A stretch of DNA of 64,000 bases from Rhodococcus ruber (GTDB taxonomy: Bacteria; Actinomycetota; Actinomycetes; Mycobacteriales; Mycobacteriaceae). Of the stretch, positions 1 through 10,921 are shown in pieces. Every line of letters begins with the position of its first letter. Position 1 is the first letter of the stretch. Made by a program: the position numbers and the translations under genes. The notes under the pieces were generated by a model. That model made no database searches, was not told the origin of the DNA, and saw nothing but the letters and a program-made list of their open reading frames with translations. The stretch is taken from positions 62,001-126,000 of the forward strand of contig NZ_JAPWIJ010000003.1 of assembly GCF_027270735.1 (NCBI RefSeq), in the 5' to 3' direction.

Positions 1-228
1 GACGTTGTGCTGCGCGAACACCCGCTCGATGGCCACCACCGAGGGTTTGTGCGTATCGAGCCAATATTCTGCTGCCTCGGAGATGCGCAACAACCGCTGC
101 GCAAGATCCATGTCCGCGGGCGTGCGCACCACATCCACGTCGAGAGCAACCACCGATCGACCCACACCACCCTCGATCAAACTGAACCCACACCTGGTGA
201 GACCGGGGTCGACACCCATCACCCGCAC
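1..228 (-). CDS. ruvC: RuvC crossover junction endonuclease, N-terminal part (cut by window edge)
   Basis: The first 76 residues of RuvC, the nuclease that resolves Holliday junctions with RuvAB; the rest lies beyond base 1. The protein begins [14 protein letters not shown], the family's RNase H-like first strand, and D7 is the expected first metal-binding acidic residue. AIERVF near residue 68 supplies the second (Glu). GTG at 228 is chosen because it places D7 as in the E. coli protein. It follows yebC on the same strand, as in many actinomycetes. Identification is secure from the two motifs and from the context. Confidence 0.9.
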   Translation of the reverse strand, partial: MRVMGVDPGLTRCGFSLIEGGVGRSVVALDVDVVRTPADMDLAQRLLRISEAAEYWLDTHKPSVVAIERVFAQHNV

Positions 229-334
229 GCCACCACACCTTCCGCTTACGAACTGTTGTTCGATAGCGTAGCGGAGCGCACCGACGGATCAGGGATACGA
301 CACCCGGCCTGTTGGCTCGATCGAGTCGAGGCGG

Positions 335-1093
335 TCAGTCCTCTTCGTCGAGCTCGGCCATGACCTCGTCGGATAGATCCACGTTGGACCAGACGTTCTG
401 CACGTCGTCGCTGTCTTCCAGAGCGTCGATGAGCTTGAACACCTTGCGCGCGCCGTCCGCGTCCACCGGAACGTTGACCGAGGCCTGGAAGCTCGCCTCT
501 GCCGAGTCGTAGTCGAATCCGGCCTCCTGCAAAGCGGTCCGTACTGCGATCAGGTCCGTGGGCTCGCTGACGATCTCGAACGTGTCGCCGTTGTCGTTCA
601 CTTCTTCGGCACCGGCTTCGAGAACGGCCATCAGGACGTCGTCCTCACTCTGACCGTTCTTCTCGAGCGTCACCACGCCCTTGCGCGAGAACAGGTACGA
701 GACCGATCCCGGGTCTGCCATGTTTCCGCCGTTGCGCGTCATCGCCACGCGTACCTCGCCTGCGGCGCGGTTGCGGTTGTCGGTGAGGCACTCGATCAGA
801 ATCGCCACGCCGTTGGGGCCGTAGCCCTCGTACATGATGGTCTGCCAGTCGGCTCCACCGGTCTCTTCGCCTGCTCCGCGCTTCCGGGCCCGCTCGATGT
901 TGTCGATCGGAACCGAGGTCTTCTTCGCCTTCTGGATGGCATCGAAGAGAGTCGGGTTGCCCGTGGGGTCACCGCCACCCGTGCGGGCCGCCACCTCGAT
1001 GTTCTTGATGAGTTTGGCGAAAGACTTGCCGCGTCGGGCGTCGATCACCGCCTTCTTGTGCTTGGTGGTGGCCCATTTTGAGTGGCCGCTCAT
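335..1093 (-). CDS. yebC: YebC/PmpR (TACO1) family protein
   Basis: 252 aa, full length for the YebC/TACO1 family. Members have been described as DNA-binding regulators and, more recently, as factors that help ribosomes through difficult motifs. The start [15 protein letters not shown] and the block [17 protein letters not shown] are family signatures. A purine-rich GGAAGGGG lies about 9 nt before ATG. It sits between pdxT and ruvC, the usual actinobacterial order, with 108 nt to pdxT, so it may have its own promoter. The specific role here cannot be read from sequence. Confidence 0.95.
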   Translation of the reverse strand: MSGHSKWATTKHKKAVIDARRGKSFAKLIKNIEVAARTGGGDPTGNPTLFDAIQKAKKTSVPIDNIERARKRGAGEETGGADWQTIMYEGYGPNGVAILIECLTDNRNRAAGEVRVAMTRNGGNMADPGSVSYLFSRKGVVTLEKNGQSEDDVLMAVLEAGAEEVNDNGDTFEIVSEPTDLIAVRTALQEAGFDYDSAEASFQASVNVPVDADGARKVFKLIDALEDSDDVQNVWSNVDLSDEVMAELDEED

Positions 1094-1201
1094 GCGATAG
1101 AGCCCCTTCCTGCTCGAAATCAGTGTTGTCGACTTTACTCGCCCGATACCGCGCTCGGGACCGACCTGCTTCGGCGGGCTCGAAACGGCGGCGCACCGTT
1201 T

Positions 1202-1804
1202 CTAACTGCGACGCACCATGTCGACGAAGAGTCGGTGCACACGATCGTCCCCGGTGACCTCGGGATGGAAGCTCGTCGCCAGCACCGAGTTCTGCCTCAC
1301 GGCCACCACACGCCCCGCAGCCGGTCCATGGGGCACGGTGGCCAGGACCTCGACACGGTCGCCGACACGCTCGACCCAAGGTGCCCTGATGAACACCGCT
1401 CGTACGGGGCCGCCGTCGATGTCGATGACGTCGAGATCGGTCTCGAAGGAGTCGACCTGACGGCCGAAAGCATTGCGCCGCACGGTGATATCGAGGCAGT
1501 CCAGATGCCGCGCGTCGGGTTTGGTATCGAGAATCTCGGACGCCAGCAGGATCATGCCCGCGCAGGATCCGTATGCGGGCATGCCCTCGGCCAATCGGGC
1601 ACGCAACGGGTCGAGAAGATCGAACACACCGAGCAGGTTGCTCATGGTCGTCGATTCCCCACCGGGGATGATCAGCCCGTCGATCTGTGCCAGTTCGGCC
1701 GGACGCCGCACCGTGATGCCGTGCGCACCACTCGACTCGAGTGCTGCCAGATGTTCGCGAACATCGCCTTGCAGTGCCAGAACTCCGATGGTCGGAGCGG
1801 TCAC
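1202..1804 (-). CDS. pdxT: Pyridoxal 5'-phosphate synthase glutaminase subunit
   Basis: 200 aa class-I glutamine amidotransferase that hydrolyses glutamine and passes ammonia to PdxS for PLP synthesis. Visible motifs are [10 protein letters not shown] near the N-terminus, GGESTT, the nucleophile cysteine in GSCAGMILL and the His-Glu pair in [11 protein letters not shown]. The GTG start at 1804 overlaps the tesB stop as GTGA, so translation is probably coupled to tesB. Its partner pdxS lies upstream on the same strand, separated by tesB and an opposite-strand gene. Confidence 0.96.
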   Translation of the reverse strand: MTAPTIGVLALQGDVREHLAALESSGAHGITVRRPAELAQIDGLIIPGGESTTMSNLLGVFDLLDPLRARLAEGMPAYGSCAGMILLASEILDTKPDARHLDCLDITVRRNAFGRQVDSFETDLDVIDIDGGPVRAVFIRAPWVERVGDRVEVLATVPHGPAAGRVVAVRQNSVLATSFHPEVTGDDRVHRLFVDMVRRS

Positions 1805-2652
1805 TTCACACCGAAGGGATCGACGTGCGGTTTCGAGGTGTCCCGCTCGTAGCGCATCAGGCCCTCCTGGACGACTGCGGCAACCAGGCGGCCGGAAGTG
1901 TCGAAGATTCGGCCCTGAGTCAGCGCCCGCCCGAAGTCGGCGGACGGCGACGTCTGGTCGTACAACAACCACTCGTCCGCACGGAACGGCCGGAGGAACC
2001 ACAGGGCGTGGTCGAGGGAGGCGGTCTGAGTGACGGCATCCGGGTGCGGCACCTTGGCCGAACCCAGCAGCGTCATGTCGCTCATGTAGGCCAGTGCGCA
2101 GACGTGGAAGACCTGATCGTCTGGCAACGTGTCGCGATAGCGGAACCAGACGCGTTGCTGCGCAGCAAAACTCGGATGCTTGACGGTCTGGCCATCGGGA
2201 ATGAGACGGATGTCCCATTCCGACCACTCCTTGTAGTACGAGTTGTCGTACTCGGCGAGGGTGGTCGGATCGGGCAGAGTCTCCGGGCCGACGACCTCGG
2301 GCATGAGGTCCTGATGAGAAATACCGTCGTCGTCGCCGTGGAACGATGCGGACATCGTGAATATTGCTTTGCCGTGCTGAATTCCGGTGACGCGGCGCGT
2401 GCAGAACGACCGTCCGTCGCGGATTCGATCGACCATGAACACGGCCGGTTCGTTGGGGTTGCCCGGACGCAGGAAATAGCCGTGCAGCGAATGCACACGA
2501 AACTCGGGGGCCACTGTGCGCACCGCCGCGACGAGCGCCTGGCCCGCAACCTGGCCGCCGAACGTCCGGGGTAGACGACTCGGGAAAGTCCGTCCCCGAT
2601 AGATGTCGTTTTCGATCCGTTCCAATTCGAGAATGTCCTCGATACTGGCCAT
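1801..2652 (-). CDS. tesB: Acyl-CoA thioesterase II (TesB type)
   Basis: 283 aa double-hotdog thioesterase that releases free fatty acids from acyl-CoA. The catalytic residues known from E. coli TesB can be placed: Asp in SLDHALWF, Thr in YDQTSPSA and Gln in VVQEGLMR. The first hotdog starts after [12 protein letters not shown]. It lies between pdxS and pdxT and overlaps pdxT by 4 nt, an arrangement shared with mycobacteria. No link between the thioesterase and PLP synthesis is evident; they may simply be co-transcribed. Confidence 0.95.
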   Translation of the reverse strand: MASIEDILELERIENDIYRGRTFPSRLPRTFGGQVAGQALVAAVRTVAPEFRVHSLHGYFLRPGNPNEPAVFMVDRIRDGRSFCTRRVTGIQHGKAIFTMSASFHGDDDGISHQDLMPEVVGPETLPDPTTLAEYDNSYYKEWSEWDIRLIPDGQTVKHPSFAAQQRVWFRYRDTLPDDQVFHVCALAYMSDMTLLGSAKVPHPDAVTQTASLDHALWFLRPFRADEWLLYDQTSPSADFGRALTQGRIFDTSGRLVAAVVQEGLMRYERDTSKPHVDPFGVK

Positions 2653-2708
2653 GGCTGGTGCCCACCTTTCTCCAGTGGATCAGGCTAACAATGGATCGAC
2701 CAGGCAAG

Positions 2709-3353
2709 ATGGTCGGTGTGGGTCAACCTGTGCCGATCTTTCCCGATCTCCTCGTGGAATCGATCGTCGAATCCTGTCCGGCCGGCACCCGAACCATCGT
2801 CGTGGTCGACGGTGCCGATGCCGCGCAGCCGGTCGAGTTCGCCTCGCGCACAGCAGAACACGCCCGCTCCGGCGGGCGTTCGGCCACCGTGATCGATCTG
2901 CACGACTACATCCGACCAGCGTCGATCCGATTCGAATACTCACGCCACGACGAATTGAGCTATCGCACACTGTGGTTCGACTACGACGCCGTATCTCGGG
3001 AGGTCATCGCACCGCTGCGACCCGGTGGTCGAGGTCACTTTCTGCCTCGTCTGTGGGATGAGGCAACCGATCGATCGGCTCGTGCCCGCAGCGTCCCGGC
3101 CGCGCCCAACGAGATCGTGCTGATTGCCGGTCCCATGCTGCTCGGGCGGGGCCTCGACGTCGATCTGTCGGTGCACCTTCGTTTGTCCGAGACTGCACTG
3201 CGGCGCAAAACCGATCCGGCCGAAGAATGGACCTGCGAGCCACTACTGACGTACTACAACAGCCTGGATCGGTCGGACCGTTCCGCCGGCCGGCCCGATT
3301 TCCTGGTCCGATGGGACCATCCGGACCGTCCGGCGTTGGAACGCCGACCCTAG
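2709..3353 (+). CDS. Uridine kinase-like protein with degenerate P-loop
   Basis: 214 aa from ATG 2709. A TAACAA -10-like box at 2686-2691 argues against the more upstream starts at 2658 and 2691. The layout follows actinobacterial uridine kinase-like P-loop proteins: an IVVVDG strand, a mid-protein [16 protein letters not shown] segment, then [20 protein letters not shown]. Where the Walker A motif (GxxxxGKT) should be, the sequence is [11 protein letters not shown], so the phosphate-binding lysine and Ser/Thr are missing. It is the only plus-strand gene in this block. Likely a pseudoenzyme; its role is unknown. Confidence 0.8.
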   Translation: MVGVGQPVPIFPDLLVESIVESCPAGTRTIVVVDGADAAQPVEFASRTAEHARSGGRSATVIDLHDYIRPASIRFEYSRHDELSYRTLWFDYDAVSREVIAPLRPGGRGHFLPRLWDEATDRSARARSVPAAPNEIVLIAGPMLLGRGLDVDLSVHLRLSETALRRKTDPAEEWTCEPLLTYYNSLDRSDRSAGRPDFLVRWDHPDRPALERRP

Positions 3354-3360
3354 ATGCGAG

Positions 3361-4302
3361 TCACCAACCGCGCTCGGCGAGCCGGTGCCCGACGGGGAGG
3401 TCGTCGACATTGATGCCGACCATCGCCTCACCGAGGCCGCGCGAGACCTTCGCGAGGACGTCGGGGTCGTCGAAGAACGTGGTGGCCTTGACGATTGCCT
3501 CGGCGCGCTCCTTCGGGTTACCGGACTTGAAGATTCCCGATCCGACGAAGACTCCCTCGGCACCGAGTTGCATCATCATCGCCGCGTCGGCGGGAGTGGC
3601 GATTCCGCCGGCCGTGAACAGCGTGACGGGCAGCTTGCCTGCCTTGGCGATCTCGACGACGAGGTCGTACGGTGCCTGCAGTTCCTTCGCCGCCACGTAC
3701 AGCTCGTCCTCGGGCAGTGAGGTGAGTCGGCGAATCTCGTCGCGGATCTTGCGCATGTGCGTCGTCGCGTTCGAGACGTCACCGGTGCCGGCCTCGCCCT
3801 TGGAGCGAATCATGGCCGCGCCCTCGGTGATTCGGCGCAGGGCCTCACCCAGGTTGGTGGCACCGCACACGAACGGAACGGTGAAGTTCCACTTGTCGAT
3901 GTGATTGGCGTAGTCGGCCGGGGTGAGCACCTCGGACTCGTCGATGTAGTCGACGCCCAGACTCTGCAGGATCTGCGCCTCGACGAAGTGTCCGATGCGT
4001 GCCTTGGCCATCACCGGGATACTCACCGAAGAAATGATGCTGTCGATCATGTCGGGATCGCTCATGCGCGACACCCCACCCTGGGCGCGGATGTCGGCGG
4101 GAACGCGCTCGAGAGCCATGACGGCGACGGCTCCGGCGTCCTCGGCGATCTTGGCCTGATCGGCGGTGACCACGTCCATGATGACGCCGCCCTTGAGCAT
4201 CTCGGCCATACCCCGCTTGACGCGCGCGGTGCCGACTCCGTTTTCGCCGGATCCACCGTCGACCGATGCGGCGGGCGTGTTCGAGGCGTGTGGGGTAGTC
4301 AA
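3361..4302 (-). CDS. pdxS: Pyridoxal 5'-phosphate synthase lyase subunit
   Basis: 313 aa synthase subunit that joins ribose 5-phosphate, glyceraldehyde 3-phosphate and ammonia into PLP. Highly conserved blocks are visible: [17 protein letters not shown], the substrate lysine in [22 protein letters not shown], and [20 protein letters not shown] near the C-terminus. TTG at 4302 is the likely start because AGGAG stands about 6 nt upstream; no ATG is suitably placed. It converges on the kinase-like gene and leads the tesB-pdxT group. Confidence 0.95.
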   Translation of the reverse strand: MTTPHASNTPAASVDGGSGENGVGTARVKRGMAEMLKGGVIMDVVTADQAKIAEDAGAVAVMALERVPADIRAQGGVSRMSDPDMIDSIISSVSIPVMAKARIGHFVEAQILQSLGVDYIDESEVLTPADYANHIDKWNFTVPFVCGATNLGEALRRITEGAAMIRSKGEAGTGDVSNATTHMRKIRDEIRRLTSLPEDELYVAAKELQAPYDLVVEIAKAGKLPVTLFTAGGIATPADAAMMMQLGAEGVFVGSGIFKSGNPKERAEAIVKATTFFDDPDVLAKVSRGLGEAMVGINVDDLPVGHRLAERGW

Positions 4303-4457
4303 GCGAAACTCCTGTGTTCTTCGACGCTGTTGCGGCTGCGGGCTGACTGGGTGCGATCGCGCGAGGCGCGATGTCGCGCCCAGAACAGTAGGCCTTCGCC
4401 CGTGCAATTCCCATAACCACTTGAAGATTGCTGGACTGCTCGAAAGGGTCCAGATTC

Positions 4458-5483
4458 CTACCGAATTGCGCGCACGTCCGGGTCGCCGCGTCGAGCGAGG
4501 GCTACGTTCACCTCGTCGAGCAGTTCTGCCAGGTCCTGGGGGTAGACGTTCTCGCCGAGCGCGCTGAGCGCCCGGATGTCGGACTCGGTGCACCACTGAT
4601 GCCCGGTCACGGTCCGTCGCTCGAAGTCGGTGAAGCCTGCGCTCTCCGGCTCGAACTCCTGCGTTCGATGCGCGAAGAACAGTTCCTCGGACCTGATCAG
4701 GGTTCCGTTGAACGGGAAAGTGGCAACTCGCCGCCACAACGGACCGCGCAGGTCGGCTGCGGCAACGCGCAATCCCGTTTCTTCGTGCACTTCTCGTACC
4801 GCTGCCTCGCGGAGCGATTCCCCCTTCTCCACTGCCCCACCGATGGTGAACCAGAAGAAGGTATCGGGCACTGTCGGATCGTGGCCCCGCAACAGCAGTA
4901 CGCGCCCACGCTCGTCGAGCAACACCACTCGCGCGGAGGTTCGCGGAGTGGCCCGATTCTCGCTGCCGAACGTCGCGGCAGCAGAACGCTCCGCGATCTC
5001 GAAGTACGACGGCAGTGCAGCCGTTCCACCGAGATGCAACCACCGGACCGGTCGACGGATGCGCAACGCCAGAGTGTCTCGCACGGCATCGTTGTGGAAC
5101 CGTCGCGCAATCAGTACGCGAGCTTCGGCGTCGGCCAGTTCCGCAACCAGTTGAGGGGGAAGCGCATTCGGTTCGACGACCGCGAGCGCCATCGATACCG
5201 CGTTCTCGGCTTCTTCCCGCTGCGATCGGTCGGCTCGCTCGGCTCGGTCCGCCAGCGCGGCAAGTTCTCTGCTCGACGGCACCGAGTCGCGGGTGGCAGC
5301 GGACACTGCACGCGCCACGACGGCACGGCGGGCGAGTGCGGCGTCGAGGGACTGCCACGCGAGGTCGGTGCGCACGTGCAAGCGATCGAGTCGATTCGCC
5401 GTCCCGTAGGCCCACAGACCGACGACGAGAATCAGAACTGCGATCAGCCCGAGCACCAGAATTGTGACGGCAGAAAGGGTCAT
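4458..5483 (-). CDS. Membrane-anchored Nudix hydrolase with LemA-like N-terminal region
   Basis: 341 aa. Residues 5-27 form one transmembrane helix, followed by a helical, Ala/Arg-rich stretch to about residue 150 that resembles LemA-type proteins ([20 protein letters not shown]). The C-terminal half is a Nudix domain with the box [20 protein letters not shown] followed by ETGL. Nudix enzymes cleave nucleoside diphosphates linked to another moiety; the substrate is unknown. The ATG overlaps the pimA stop by 1 nt (TGATG), so it is the last gene of the PIM operon. The homologue is also beside pimA in mycobacteria. Confidence 0.85.
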   Translation of the reverse strand: MTLSAVTILVLGLIAVLILVVGLWAYGTANRLDRLHVRTDLAWQSLDAALARRAVVARAVSAATRDSVPSSRELAALADRAERADRSQREEAENAVSMALAVVEPNALPPQLVAELADAEARVLIARRFHNDAVRDTLALRIRRPVRWLHLGGTAALPSYFEIAERSAAATFGSENRATPRTSARVVLLDERGRVLLLRGHDPTVPDTFFWFTIGGAVEKGESLREAAVREVHEETGLRVAAADLRGPLWRRVATFPFNGTLIRSEELFFAHRTQEFEPESAGFTDFERRTVTGHQWCTESDIRALSALGENVYPQDLAELLDEVNVALARRGDPDVRAIR

Positions 5484-6607
5484 CAGTTCGACGCTCGCAC
5501 TTTCTGTCCGCCCAGAGTGACGGTCTCGTAGACCCGCAGGATCTGCTCGGCGACGACGGGCCAGTCGTAGGCAGACACAGCGACCGACGCGGCGTCGACC
5601 AGTCGGTCTCGGACGGTGTCGTCGGACAGGATCGAGGTGACGGCTACAGCAAGGGCATCAGAGTCGTCGATCGGAACCAGCAGTCCGCAGGTGCCGTCCT
5701 TGAGCACCCGGCGGAAGGCATCGAGTTCGCTTGCCACGACGGGTGTTCCGGCTGCCATTGCCTCGACGAGCACGATGCCGAAGCTTTCCCCGCCGAGATT
5801 CGGGGCGCAGTAGACATCAGCACTGCGCATCGCGGAGGCCTTCGTCGCGTCGTCCACCTGCCCCAGGAAGGTCAGATGTGACGACAGTGCGCCTGCGTCC
5901 TTGCGCAGCTTGTCCTCGTCGCCGCGCCCGACGACGAGGATTTCGATGTCCGGATGTGACTCGACAAGCGCGGGCAGGGCGCCGAGCAGAACGGCCATTC
6001 CCTTACGTGGCTCGTCGAATCGGCCGAGAAAGAGCACCGTACGGCCGGCTCGGGGGTAGCCCTCCAGCACAGCGGCATCCGCGAACGCGGGCACGTCGAC
6101 GCCGTTGGGGATCTCGACGGCATCGGATCCGAGTGCCTCGACCTGCCAGCGTCGAGCAAGCTCCGATACGGCGATCCGGCCACTGATCTTCTCGTGGTAC
6201 GGACGCAGGACACCCTGGAACGTGCTGAGCACCAAGGACTTCGTGGTGGAGGTGTGGAACGTCGCCACGATCGGACCGTCCGCGGCCTTGAGGGCCAGCA
6301 TCGACAGACTCGGCGCGTTCGGTTCGTGGATGTGCAATACGTCGAAATCGTTGTCCGAGATCCACTTTCGGATTCGAGAATACGTCACCGGTCCGAATCG
6401 AAGACGCGCGACCGATCCGTTGTAAGGAATGGCGAGCGCCTCCCCCGCCGACACCACGAAGTCCGGCAACTCGACGTCCTCCGAGGCCGGAGCCAGCACA
6501 CTCACCCGATGCCCGCGCTCGATGAACACCTCCGCCAACTGCTGGACGTGCGCCTGCACCCCGCCAGGAACGTCGAACGAGTACGGGCAGACCATACCGA
6601 TCTTCAC
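5483..6607 (-). CDS. pimA: Phosphatidyl-myo-inositol mannosyltransferase PimA
   Basis: 374 aa GT4 enzyme that transfers the first mannose from GDP-mannose to phosphatidylinositol on the cytoplasmic face of the membrane, starting PIM, lipomannan and LAM synthesis. It opens with [18 protein letters not shown] (glycine-rich acceptor-side loop). The catalytic histidine lies in FHTSTTKS, and the E-x7-E motif of retaining GT4 enzymes is in [13 protein letters not shown]. It overlaps the acyltransferase gene by 4 nt and the Nudix gene by 1 nt, so the operon is tightly coupled. Confidence 0.97.
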   Translation of the reverse strand: MKIGMVCPYSFDVPGGVQAHVQQLAEVFIERGHRVSVLAPASEDVELPDFVVSAGEALAIPYNGSVARLRFGPVTYSRIRKWISDNDFDVLHIHEPNAPSLSMLALKAADGPIVATFHTSTTKSLVLSTFQGVLRPYHEKISGRIAVSELARRWQVEALGSDAVEIPNGVDVPAFADAAVLEGYPRAGRTVLFLGRFDEPRKGMAVLLGALPALVESHPDIEILVVGRGDEDKLRKDAGALSSHLTFLGQVDDATKASAMRSADVYCAPNLGGESFGIVLVEAMAAGTPVVASELDAFRRVLKDGTCGLLVPIDDSDALAVAVTSILSDDTVRDRLVDAASVAVSAYDWPVVAEQILRVYETVTLGGQKVRASN

Positions 6608-7509
6608 GCGCCCTCGATTCGTGCGCGTCGTTCAGCCGACCAGTCGCTCATCCACAGGGGTTGGAGCATGTGCCAATCGGCCGGGTGTGCCCGAATGCCG
6701 GCAGCAAAGTGATCTGCCAATGCTTGTGTGGCTACATCGATTCCGTGCGAGACATCCACCGCCGGAAAGATGTCGAAACCCCACCCGTCACCGTCGAAGT
6801 AACCGTGCACCGGCAGCAGCGTCGCTCCGGTGTCGATCGCCAGCTTCGCGGCCCCCGCGGGCATCCGGGTCGGTTCACCGAAGAAGGTCACCGGCACTCC
6901 GTGCTTGGCGAGGTCCCGCTCGCCGAGCAGACAGACCACCTTGTTCTCGCGCAGGCGCTCGCTCAGCGCGTGCAGAGGCGGCTGCTCACCGCCGCTGAGC
7001 GGGAAGATCTCGAAGCCCAGGCTCTCCCGATAAGCAACGAACCGCTGGTACAGCGATTCGGGTTTCAGACGTTCGGCCACTGTCGAAAGACCACCGTGCT
7101 TGCGCACCAGCCACATTCCGGCCATGTCCCAGTTACCACTGTGCGGCAGCGCCAGCACGGCACCCTTGCCCGACGCGAGGGCAGCCTCGAGATGCTCCTG
7201 CCCGTTCACACACCGGTCGATGACGGCGGCCTGGGCGGCCAAATCCATCGACGGCAGCCGGAACGCCTCGCGCCAGTAGCGAGCATACGACCGGACGCTG
7301 TCTCGAATCAGCTCCGCGGGCACCTCGCCGGGGGTGGTTCCGAGGACACGAGCGAGATTACGGCGCAATTGATCCGGGCCACCGTTGCGGGTGGACGCGA
7401 TATCGGCGCCGCGATCGAAGAGACCTCTCGCCACACCCTCCGGCAGCGATCGGACCAGTCGCCACCCGGCTGCGTACCCGAGGTCGCTGGCTCTTTCGGA
7501 GACGTTCAC
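6604..7509 (-). CDS. patA: Phosphatidylinositol mannoside acyltransferase
   Basis: 301 aa LpxL/HtrB-like acyltransferase that acylates the 6-position of the PimA-added mannose (known for the mycobacterial PatA, Rv2611c). The HX4D catalytic motif is LPHSGNWD, followed by GERDLAKHG with the conserved glutamate. No signal peptide is evident; it probably sits peripherally on the inner leaflet. Placement between pgsA and pimA with 4-nt overlaps on both sides supports the function. Confidence 0.93.
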   Translation of the reverse strand: MNVSERASDLGYAAGWRLVRSLPEGVARGLFDRGADIASTRNGGPDQLRRNLARVLGTTPGEVPAELIRDSVRSYARYWREAFRLPSMDLAAQAAVIDRCVNGQEHLEAALASGKGAVLALPHSGNWDMAGMWLVRKHGGLSTVAERLKPESLYQRFVAYRESLGFEIFPLSGGEQPPLHALSERLRENKVVCLLGERDLAKHGVPVTFFGEPTRMPAGAAKLAIDTGATLLPVHGYFDGDGWGFDIFPAVDVSHGIDVATQALADHFAAGIRAHPADWHMLQPLWMSDWSAERRARIEGA

Positions 7510-8189
7510 GACGCGGCCACGTCACCATCGTCGGGGGCAGGAGCAGTCGGGGGCACGATGATGTCGCGAGCCCCGTCGGACCCACGGACGGCCAGCACGC
7601 GTTGGAACACCGTCACGATGCTCAGGGCAGCGAGCACCCACATCGCGGGGTAGATGAGGCTGTCCATCCACGGAATATCGAAATGCCTACCCACGCCGGT
7701 GAATCCGGCACCGACGAGAACGATGACGAGACGATCCGGGCGCTCGATCCAACCACCGTCGGCCGAGAGTCCGCTGGCCTCGGCCCGCGCCTTGGCGTAC
7801 GAGATCACCTGTGAGGTGACCAGGCAGATCAGCGTGGCCACCAGCAAGAGCTTGTTCTGCTCGGAATACACTGCCCACCAAGCGAGGCCACCGAAGATCG
7901 CGCCGTCCGCCACTCGATCGCACGTCGCGTCGAGAACGGCCCCGTACTTGGTGCCACCGCCCCTGGCCCGTGCCATGGCTCCGTCGAGCATGTCGAAGAG
8001 AACGAACAGCGTGATGACGATCGAACCCCACCACAGGTAGCCGGCGGGGAACATCGTCACTGCCGCCGTGACGGTGACGACGGTGCCGATGATCGTCACC
8101 GAGTCGGGGGTCAGGCCGGTGCTGTTGAGGGCGCGTCCGAGCGGAGCGGTCAGCTTCGACACCGGCGTACGGCCGAAAATGCTCAGCAC
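7506..8189 (-). CDS. pgsA: Phosphatidylinositol phosphate synthase
   Basis: 227 aa CDP-alcohol phosphotransferase with about six membrane helices. The family motif DX2DGX2ARX8GX3DX3D is complete, running from DMLDGAMARA to GAVLDATCDR. In mycolata this enzyme joins CDP-diacylglycerol and inositol 3-phosphate to give phosphatidylinositol phosphate, the precursor of PI and PIMs. It overlaps the acyltransferase gene by 4 nt and follows the HIT gene after 25 nt. The C-terminal tail (about 25 residues, Pro/Asp-rich) is probably cytoplasmic. Confidence 0.94.
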   Translation of the reverse strand: MLSIFGRTPVSKLTAPLGRALNSTGLTPDSVTIIGTVVTVTAAVTMFPAGYLWWGSIVITLFVLFDMLDGAMARARGGGTKYGAVLDATCDRVADGAIFGGLAWWAVYSEQNKLLLVATLICLVTSQVISYAKARAEASGLSADGGWIERPDRLVIVLVGAGFTGVGRHFDIPWMDSLIYPAMWVLAALSIVTVFQRVLAVRGSDGARDIIVPPTAPAPDDGDVAAS

Positions 8190-8214
8190 GACGCGTGCTC
8201 CTCTCGCCTGTGGT

Positions 8215-8757
8215 TCATTCGTTCCAGGCCGACGCGAGCAGGGCCCGAGTATCGCGAAGCAACTGCGGCATCACCTTGGCACCGCCGATCACTGTGATGA
8301 AGTTCGCATCACCGCCCCAGCGCGGGACGATGTGCTGGTGCAGGTGCTCGGCCAACGATCCACCTGCTGCGGCACCGAGGTTGAGGCCCACGTTGAAGCC
8401 GTGCGGGCGCGACACCGTCTTGATGACGCGAATCATCTGTTGGGTGAATGCCATCAACTCGGCGCTCTCGGCGGGCGTGAGATCTTCGAGTGCCGCGACC
8501 CGGCGGTACGGGACGATCATCGTGTGGCCGGGGTTGTACGGATACAGATTGAGTACCGCGTAGACCGACTCGCCGCGCGCGACCACCAGTCCGTCCTCGT
8601 CGCTCATCTTCGGGATGTCGGAGAACGGCTCACTCGACTTGGCCGAGGCCTGCGGGGCCTCGGCTATGTAGGACATCCGATGTGGGGTCCACAATCGCTG
8701 CAACCGATCGGGCTCACCGGCACCGGTGGCGACGATCGACTCGTCCTGATCGGGCAT
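8215..8757 (-). CDS. HIT-domain protein (AP4A phosphorylase/hydrolase-like)
   Basis: 180 aa histidine-triad protein. The HxHxHxx motif is EHLHQHIVPRW near residue 140. The mycobacterial counterpart at this position (Rv2613c) is reported as an AP4A phosphorylase, so nucleotide cleavage of Ap4A is the best guess. Its start is one nucleotide from the thrS stop. The pairing is suggestive, because aminoacyl-tRNA synthetases generate Ap4A, but this is inference. Confidence 0.9.
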   Translation of the reverse strand: MPDQDESIVATGAGEPDRLQRLWTPHRMSYIAEAPQASAKSSEPFSDIPKMSDEDGLVVARGESVYAVLNLYPYNPGHTMIVPYRRVAALEDLTPAESAELMAFTQQMIRVIKTVSRPHGFNVGLNLGAAAGGSLAEHLHQHIVPRWGGDANFITVIGGAKVMPQLLRDTRALLASAWNE

Positions 8758-8758
8758 G

Positions 8759-10825
8759 TCAACTCACTCCTGCGGTACTGGTCTGCACGAGTTCGGCGGT
8801 CGGTGATGCGTTGTTGCGCTGGGAAATCCAGTCGGTGATCGTTGCTACTGCCTGCGCTACCGGAACACCGTTGACCTGAGTTCCGTCACGGAACCGGAAG
8901 CTGACGGCACCGGCTTCGACGTCGCGTTCGCCGGCGAGAAGCATGAAGGGGATCTTCTGCGCGGTCTGGTTGAAGATCTTCTTCTGCATCCGATCGTCAC
9001 TGGCGTCCACCTCGGCGCGCACCCCGAGCTTCTTGAGCTCCTTCACCACCGAGAACAGGTGGTCCTGGTGTACCTCGGCAACCGGGATGCCCACTACCTG
9101 CACCGGGGCGAGCCACGCCGGGAATGCGCCGGCGTAGTGCTCGGTGAGTACGCCGAAGAATCGCTCGATCGAACCGAACAGCGCGCGGTGGATCATCACC
9201 GGGCGTTCCTTGACTCCGCCCGAGGCGGTGTATTCGAGCTCGAACCGTTCGGGCAAGTTGAAGTCGAGCTGGATGGTCGACATCTGCCAGGTGCGGCCCA
9301 AAGCATCCTTGGCCTGGACGGAAATCTTCGGTCCGTAGAACGCCGCACCGCCCGGATCGGGCACCAGATCCAGACCCGACGCCGCCGCGACCTCGGCGAG
9401 CGTGTTGGTCGCCTCTTCCCAGACCTCGTCGCTGCCGACGGACTTCTCCGGGTTGCGGGTCGACAACTCGAGGTAGAAATCGTCGAGGCCGTAGTCCTTG
9501 AGCAGTCCGAGAACGAACTCCAGTGTGCTGGTGAGTTCTCCGCGCATCTGCTCGCGAGTGCAGAAGATGTGTGCGTCGTCCTGGGTCATGCCGCGCACGC
9601 GGGTCAGACCATGGATCACGCCGGACTTCTCGTACCGGTACACCGAACCGAACTCGAAGAGGCGCAACGGCAATTCACGGTACGAGCGACCGCGTGAGCG
9701 GAAGATGAGATTGTGCATCGGGCAGTTCATCGGCTTGAGGTAGTAGTCCTGGCCGGGCTTGCGTACGTCACCGTTCTCGTCGAGTTCGGCGTCGAGATGC
9801 ATCGCCGGGAACATGCCGTCTCGGTACCAGTCGAGGTGGCCCGACACCTCGTAGAGATGGCCCTTCGTGATGTGCGGGGTGTTGACGAACTCGTAGCCCT
9901 CTTCGATGTGCCGCTGGCGGGAATAGTTCTCGAGCTCGTTACGGATCACACCGCCCTTAGGATGGAACACCGGAAGTCCGGAGCCGAGCTCGTCGGGAAA
10001 GCTGAACAAGTCCAGCTCGGACCCGAGCTTGCGGTGATCGCGGCGCTCGGCCTCGGCCAACAGTTCGAGATGAGCGTCGAGTGCCTCGGTGGACTCCCAC
10101 GCGGTTCCGTAGATGCGCTGCAGATCCGCATTGTCCTGGTTGCCGCGCCAGTAGGCCGCTGAACTGCGGGTCAGCTTGAACGCCGGAACGTATTTGGTGG
10201 TGGGGATGTGGGGGCCGCGGCACAGATCGCCCCAGATCCGCTCACCGGTGCGTGGATTGAGGTTGTCGTAGGCGGTCAGCTCTCCCCCACCGACCTCCAT
10301 GACCTCGGGATCGTCGATTCCTGACTTGTCGTCGATCAGCTCGAGCTTGTACGGCTCGTTCGCCAGCTCCTCGCGAGCCTGCTCCACCGATTCGTACACC
10401 CGACGCGAAAACCGCTGTCCGGCTTTGACGATCTGCTTCATCTTCTTCTCGAGGGCAGTCAGATCCTCGGGAGTGAACGGCTGCTTCACGTCGAAGTCGT
10501 AATAGAAGCCGTCCTTGATGAACGGTCCGATGCCCAGTTTGGCGTCGGGGAAAAGATCCTGAACGGCTTGCGCCAACACGTGCGCAGCCGAGTGCCTGAT
10601 GACGCTTCGGCCGTCCTCGGTGTTCGCCGGCACGGGCTCGACCTCGATGTCGACCTCCGGCGACCAGGACAGATCGCGAAGCTTGCCGTCGGGATCGCGC
10701 ACGACGACGATGGCGTCGGGTCCCTTGTTCGGCAGGCCGGTGTCACGGAGCGCCGTACCTGCCGTCGTTCCTGCCGGCACCATGATGCGGGCGGGTGGAA
10801 CGGTGGCGACAACGGGCATGCTCAC
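8759..10825 (-). CDS. thrS: Threonyl-tRNA synthetase
   Basis: 688 aa class-II synthetase that charges tRNA-Thr. Domains in order: TGS (about 1-70), the editing/SAD domain with the [11 protein letters not shown] zinc-type motif (about 80-240), the catalytic core ([20 protein letters not shown], motif 2 around [13 protein letters not shown]) and the anticodon-binding domain with [13 protein letters not shown] at 10825 is chosen over the longer frame because GGAG lies 9 nt upstream. No T-box leader was recognised in the 96 nt before it. It heads the HIT-pgsA-patA-pimA-Nudix run. Confidence 0.96.
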   Translation of the reverse strand: MSMPVVATVPPARIMVPAGTTAGTALRDTGLPNKGPDAIVVVRDPDGKLRDLSWSPEVDIEVEPVPANTEDGRSVIRHSAAHVLAQAVQDLFPDAKLGIGPFIKDGFYYDFDVKQPFTPEDLTALEKKMKQIVKAGQRFSRRVYESVEQAREELANEPYKLELIDDKSGIDDPEVMEVGGGELTAYDNLNPRTGERIWGDLCRGPHIPTTKYVPAFKLTRSSAAYWRGNQDNADLQRIYGTAWESTEALDAHLELLAEAERRDHRKLGSELDLFSFPDELGSGLPVFHPKGGVIRNELENYSRQRHIEEGYEFVNTPHITKGHLYEVSGHLDWYRDGMFPAMHLDAELDENGDVRKPGQDYYLKPMNCPMHNLIFRSRGRSYRELPLRLFEFGSVYRYEKSGVIHGLTRVRGMTQDDAHIFCTREQMRGELTSTLEFVLGLLKDYGLDDFYLELSTRNPEKSVGSDEVWEEATNTLAEVAAASGLDLVPDPGGAAFYGPKISVQAKDALGRTWQMSTIQLDFNLPERFELEYTASGGVKERPVMIHRALFGSIERFFGVLTEHYAGAFPAWLAPVQVVGIPVAEVHQDHLFSVVKELKKLGVRAEVDASDDRMQKKIFNQTAQKIPFMLLAGERDVEAGAVSFRFRDGTQVNGVPVAQAVATITDWISQRNNASPTAELVQTSTAGVS

Positions 10826-10921
10826 GGCGATGTACTCCTCGATCGGTTCTTCGGGCCAGGAAGGCCTCCGACAGCCTATCGGCATCGAGCCCCTCGTCGG
10901 CCCTCAGCGCGGCGAGGCAAG

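Noticed and set aside
2676..2694. GGCTAAC upstream of tesB as an IdeR box
   Set aside because: Only about 11 of 19 positions match and the right half is absent.
10826..10921. T-box leader for thrS
   Set aside because: The gap is only 96 nt and shows no T-box sequence or antiterminator; the gene appears to have a plain ribosome site.
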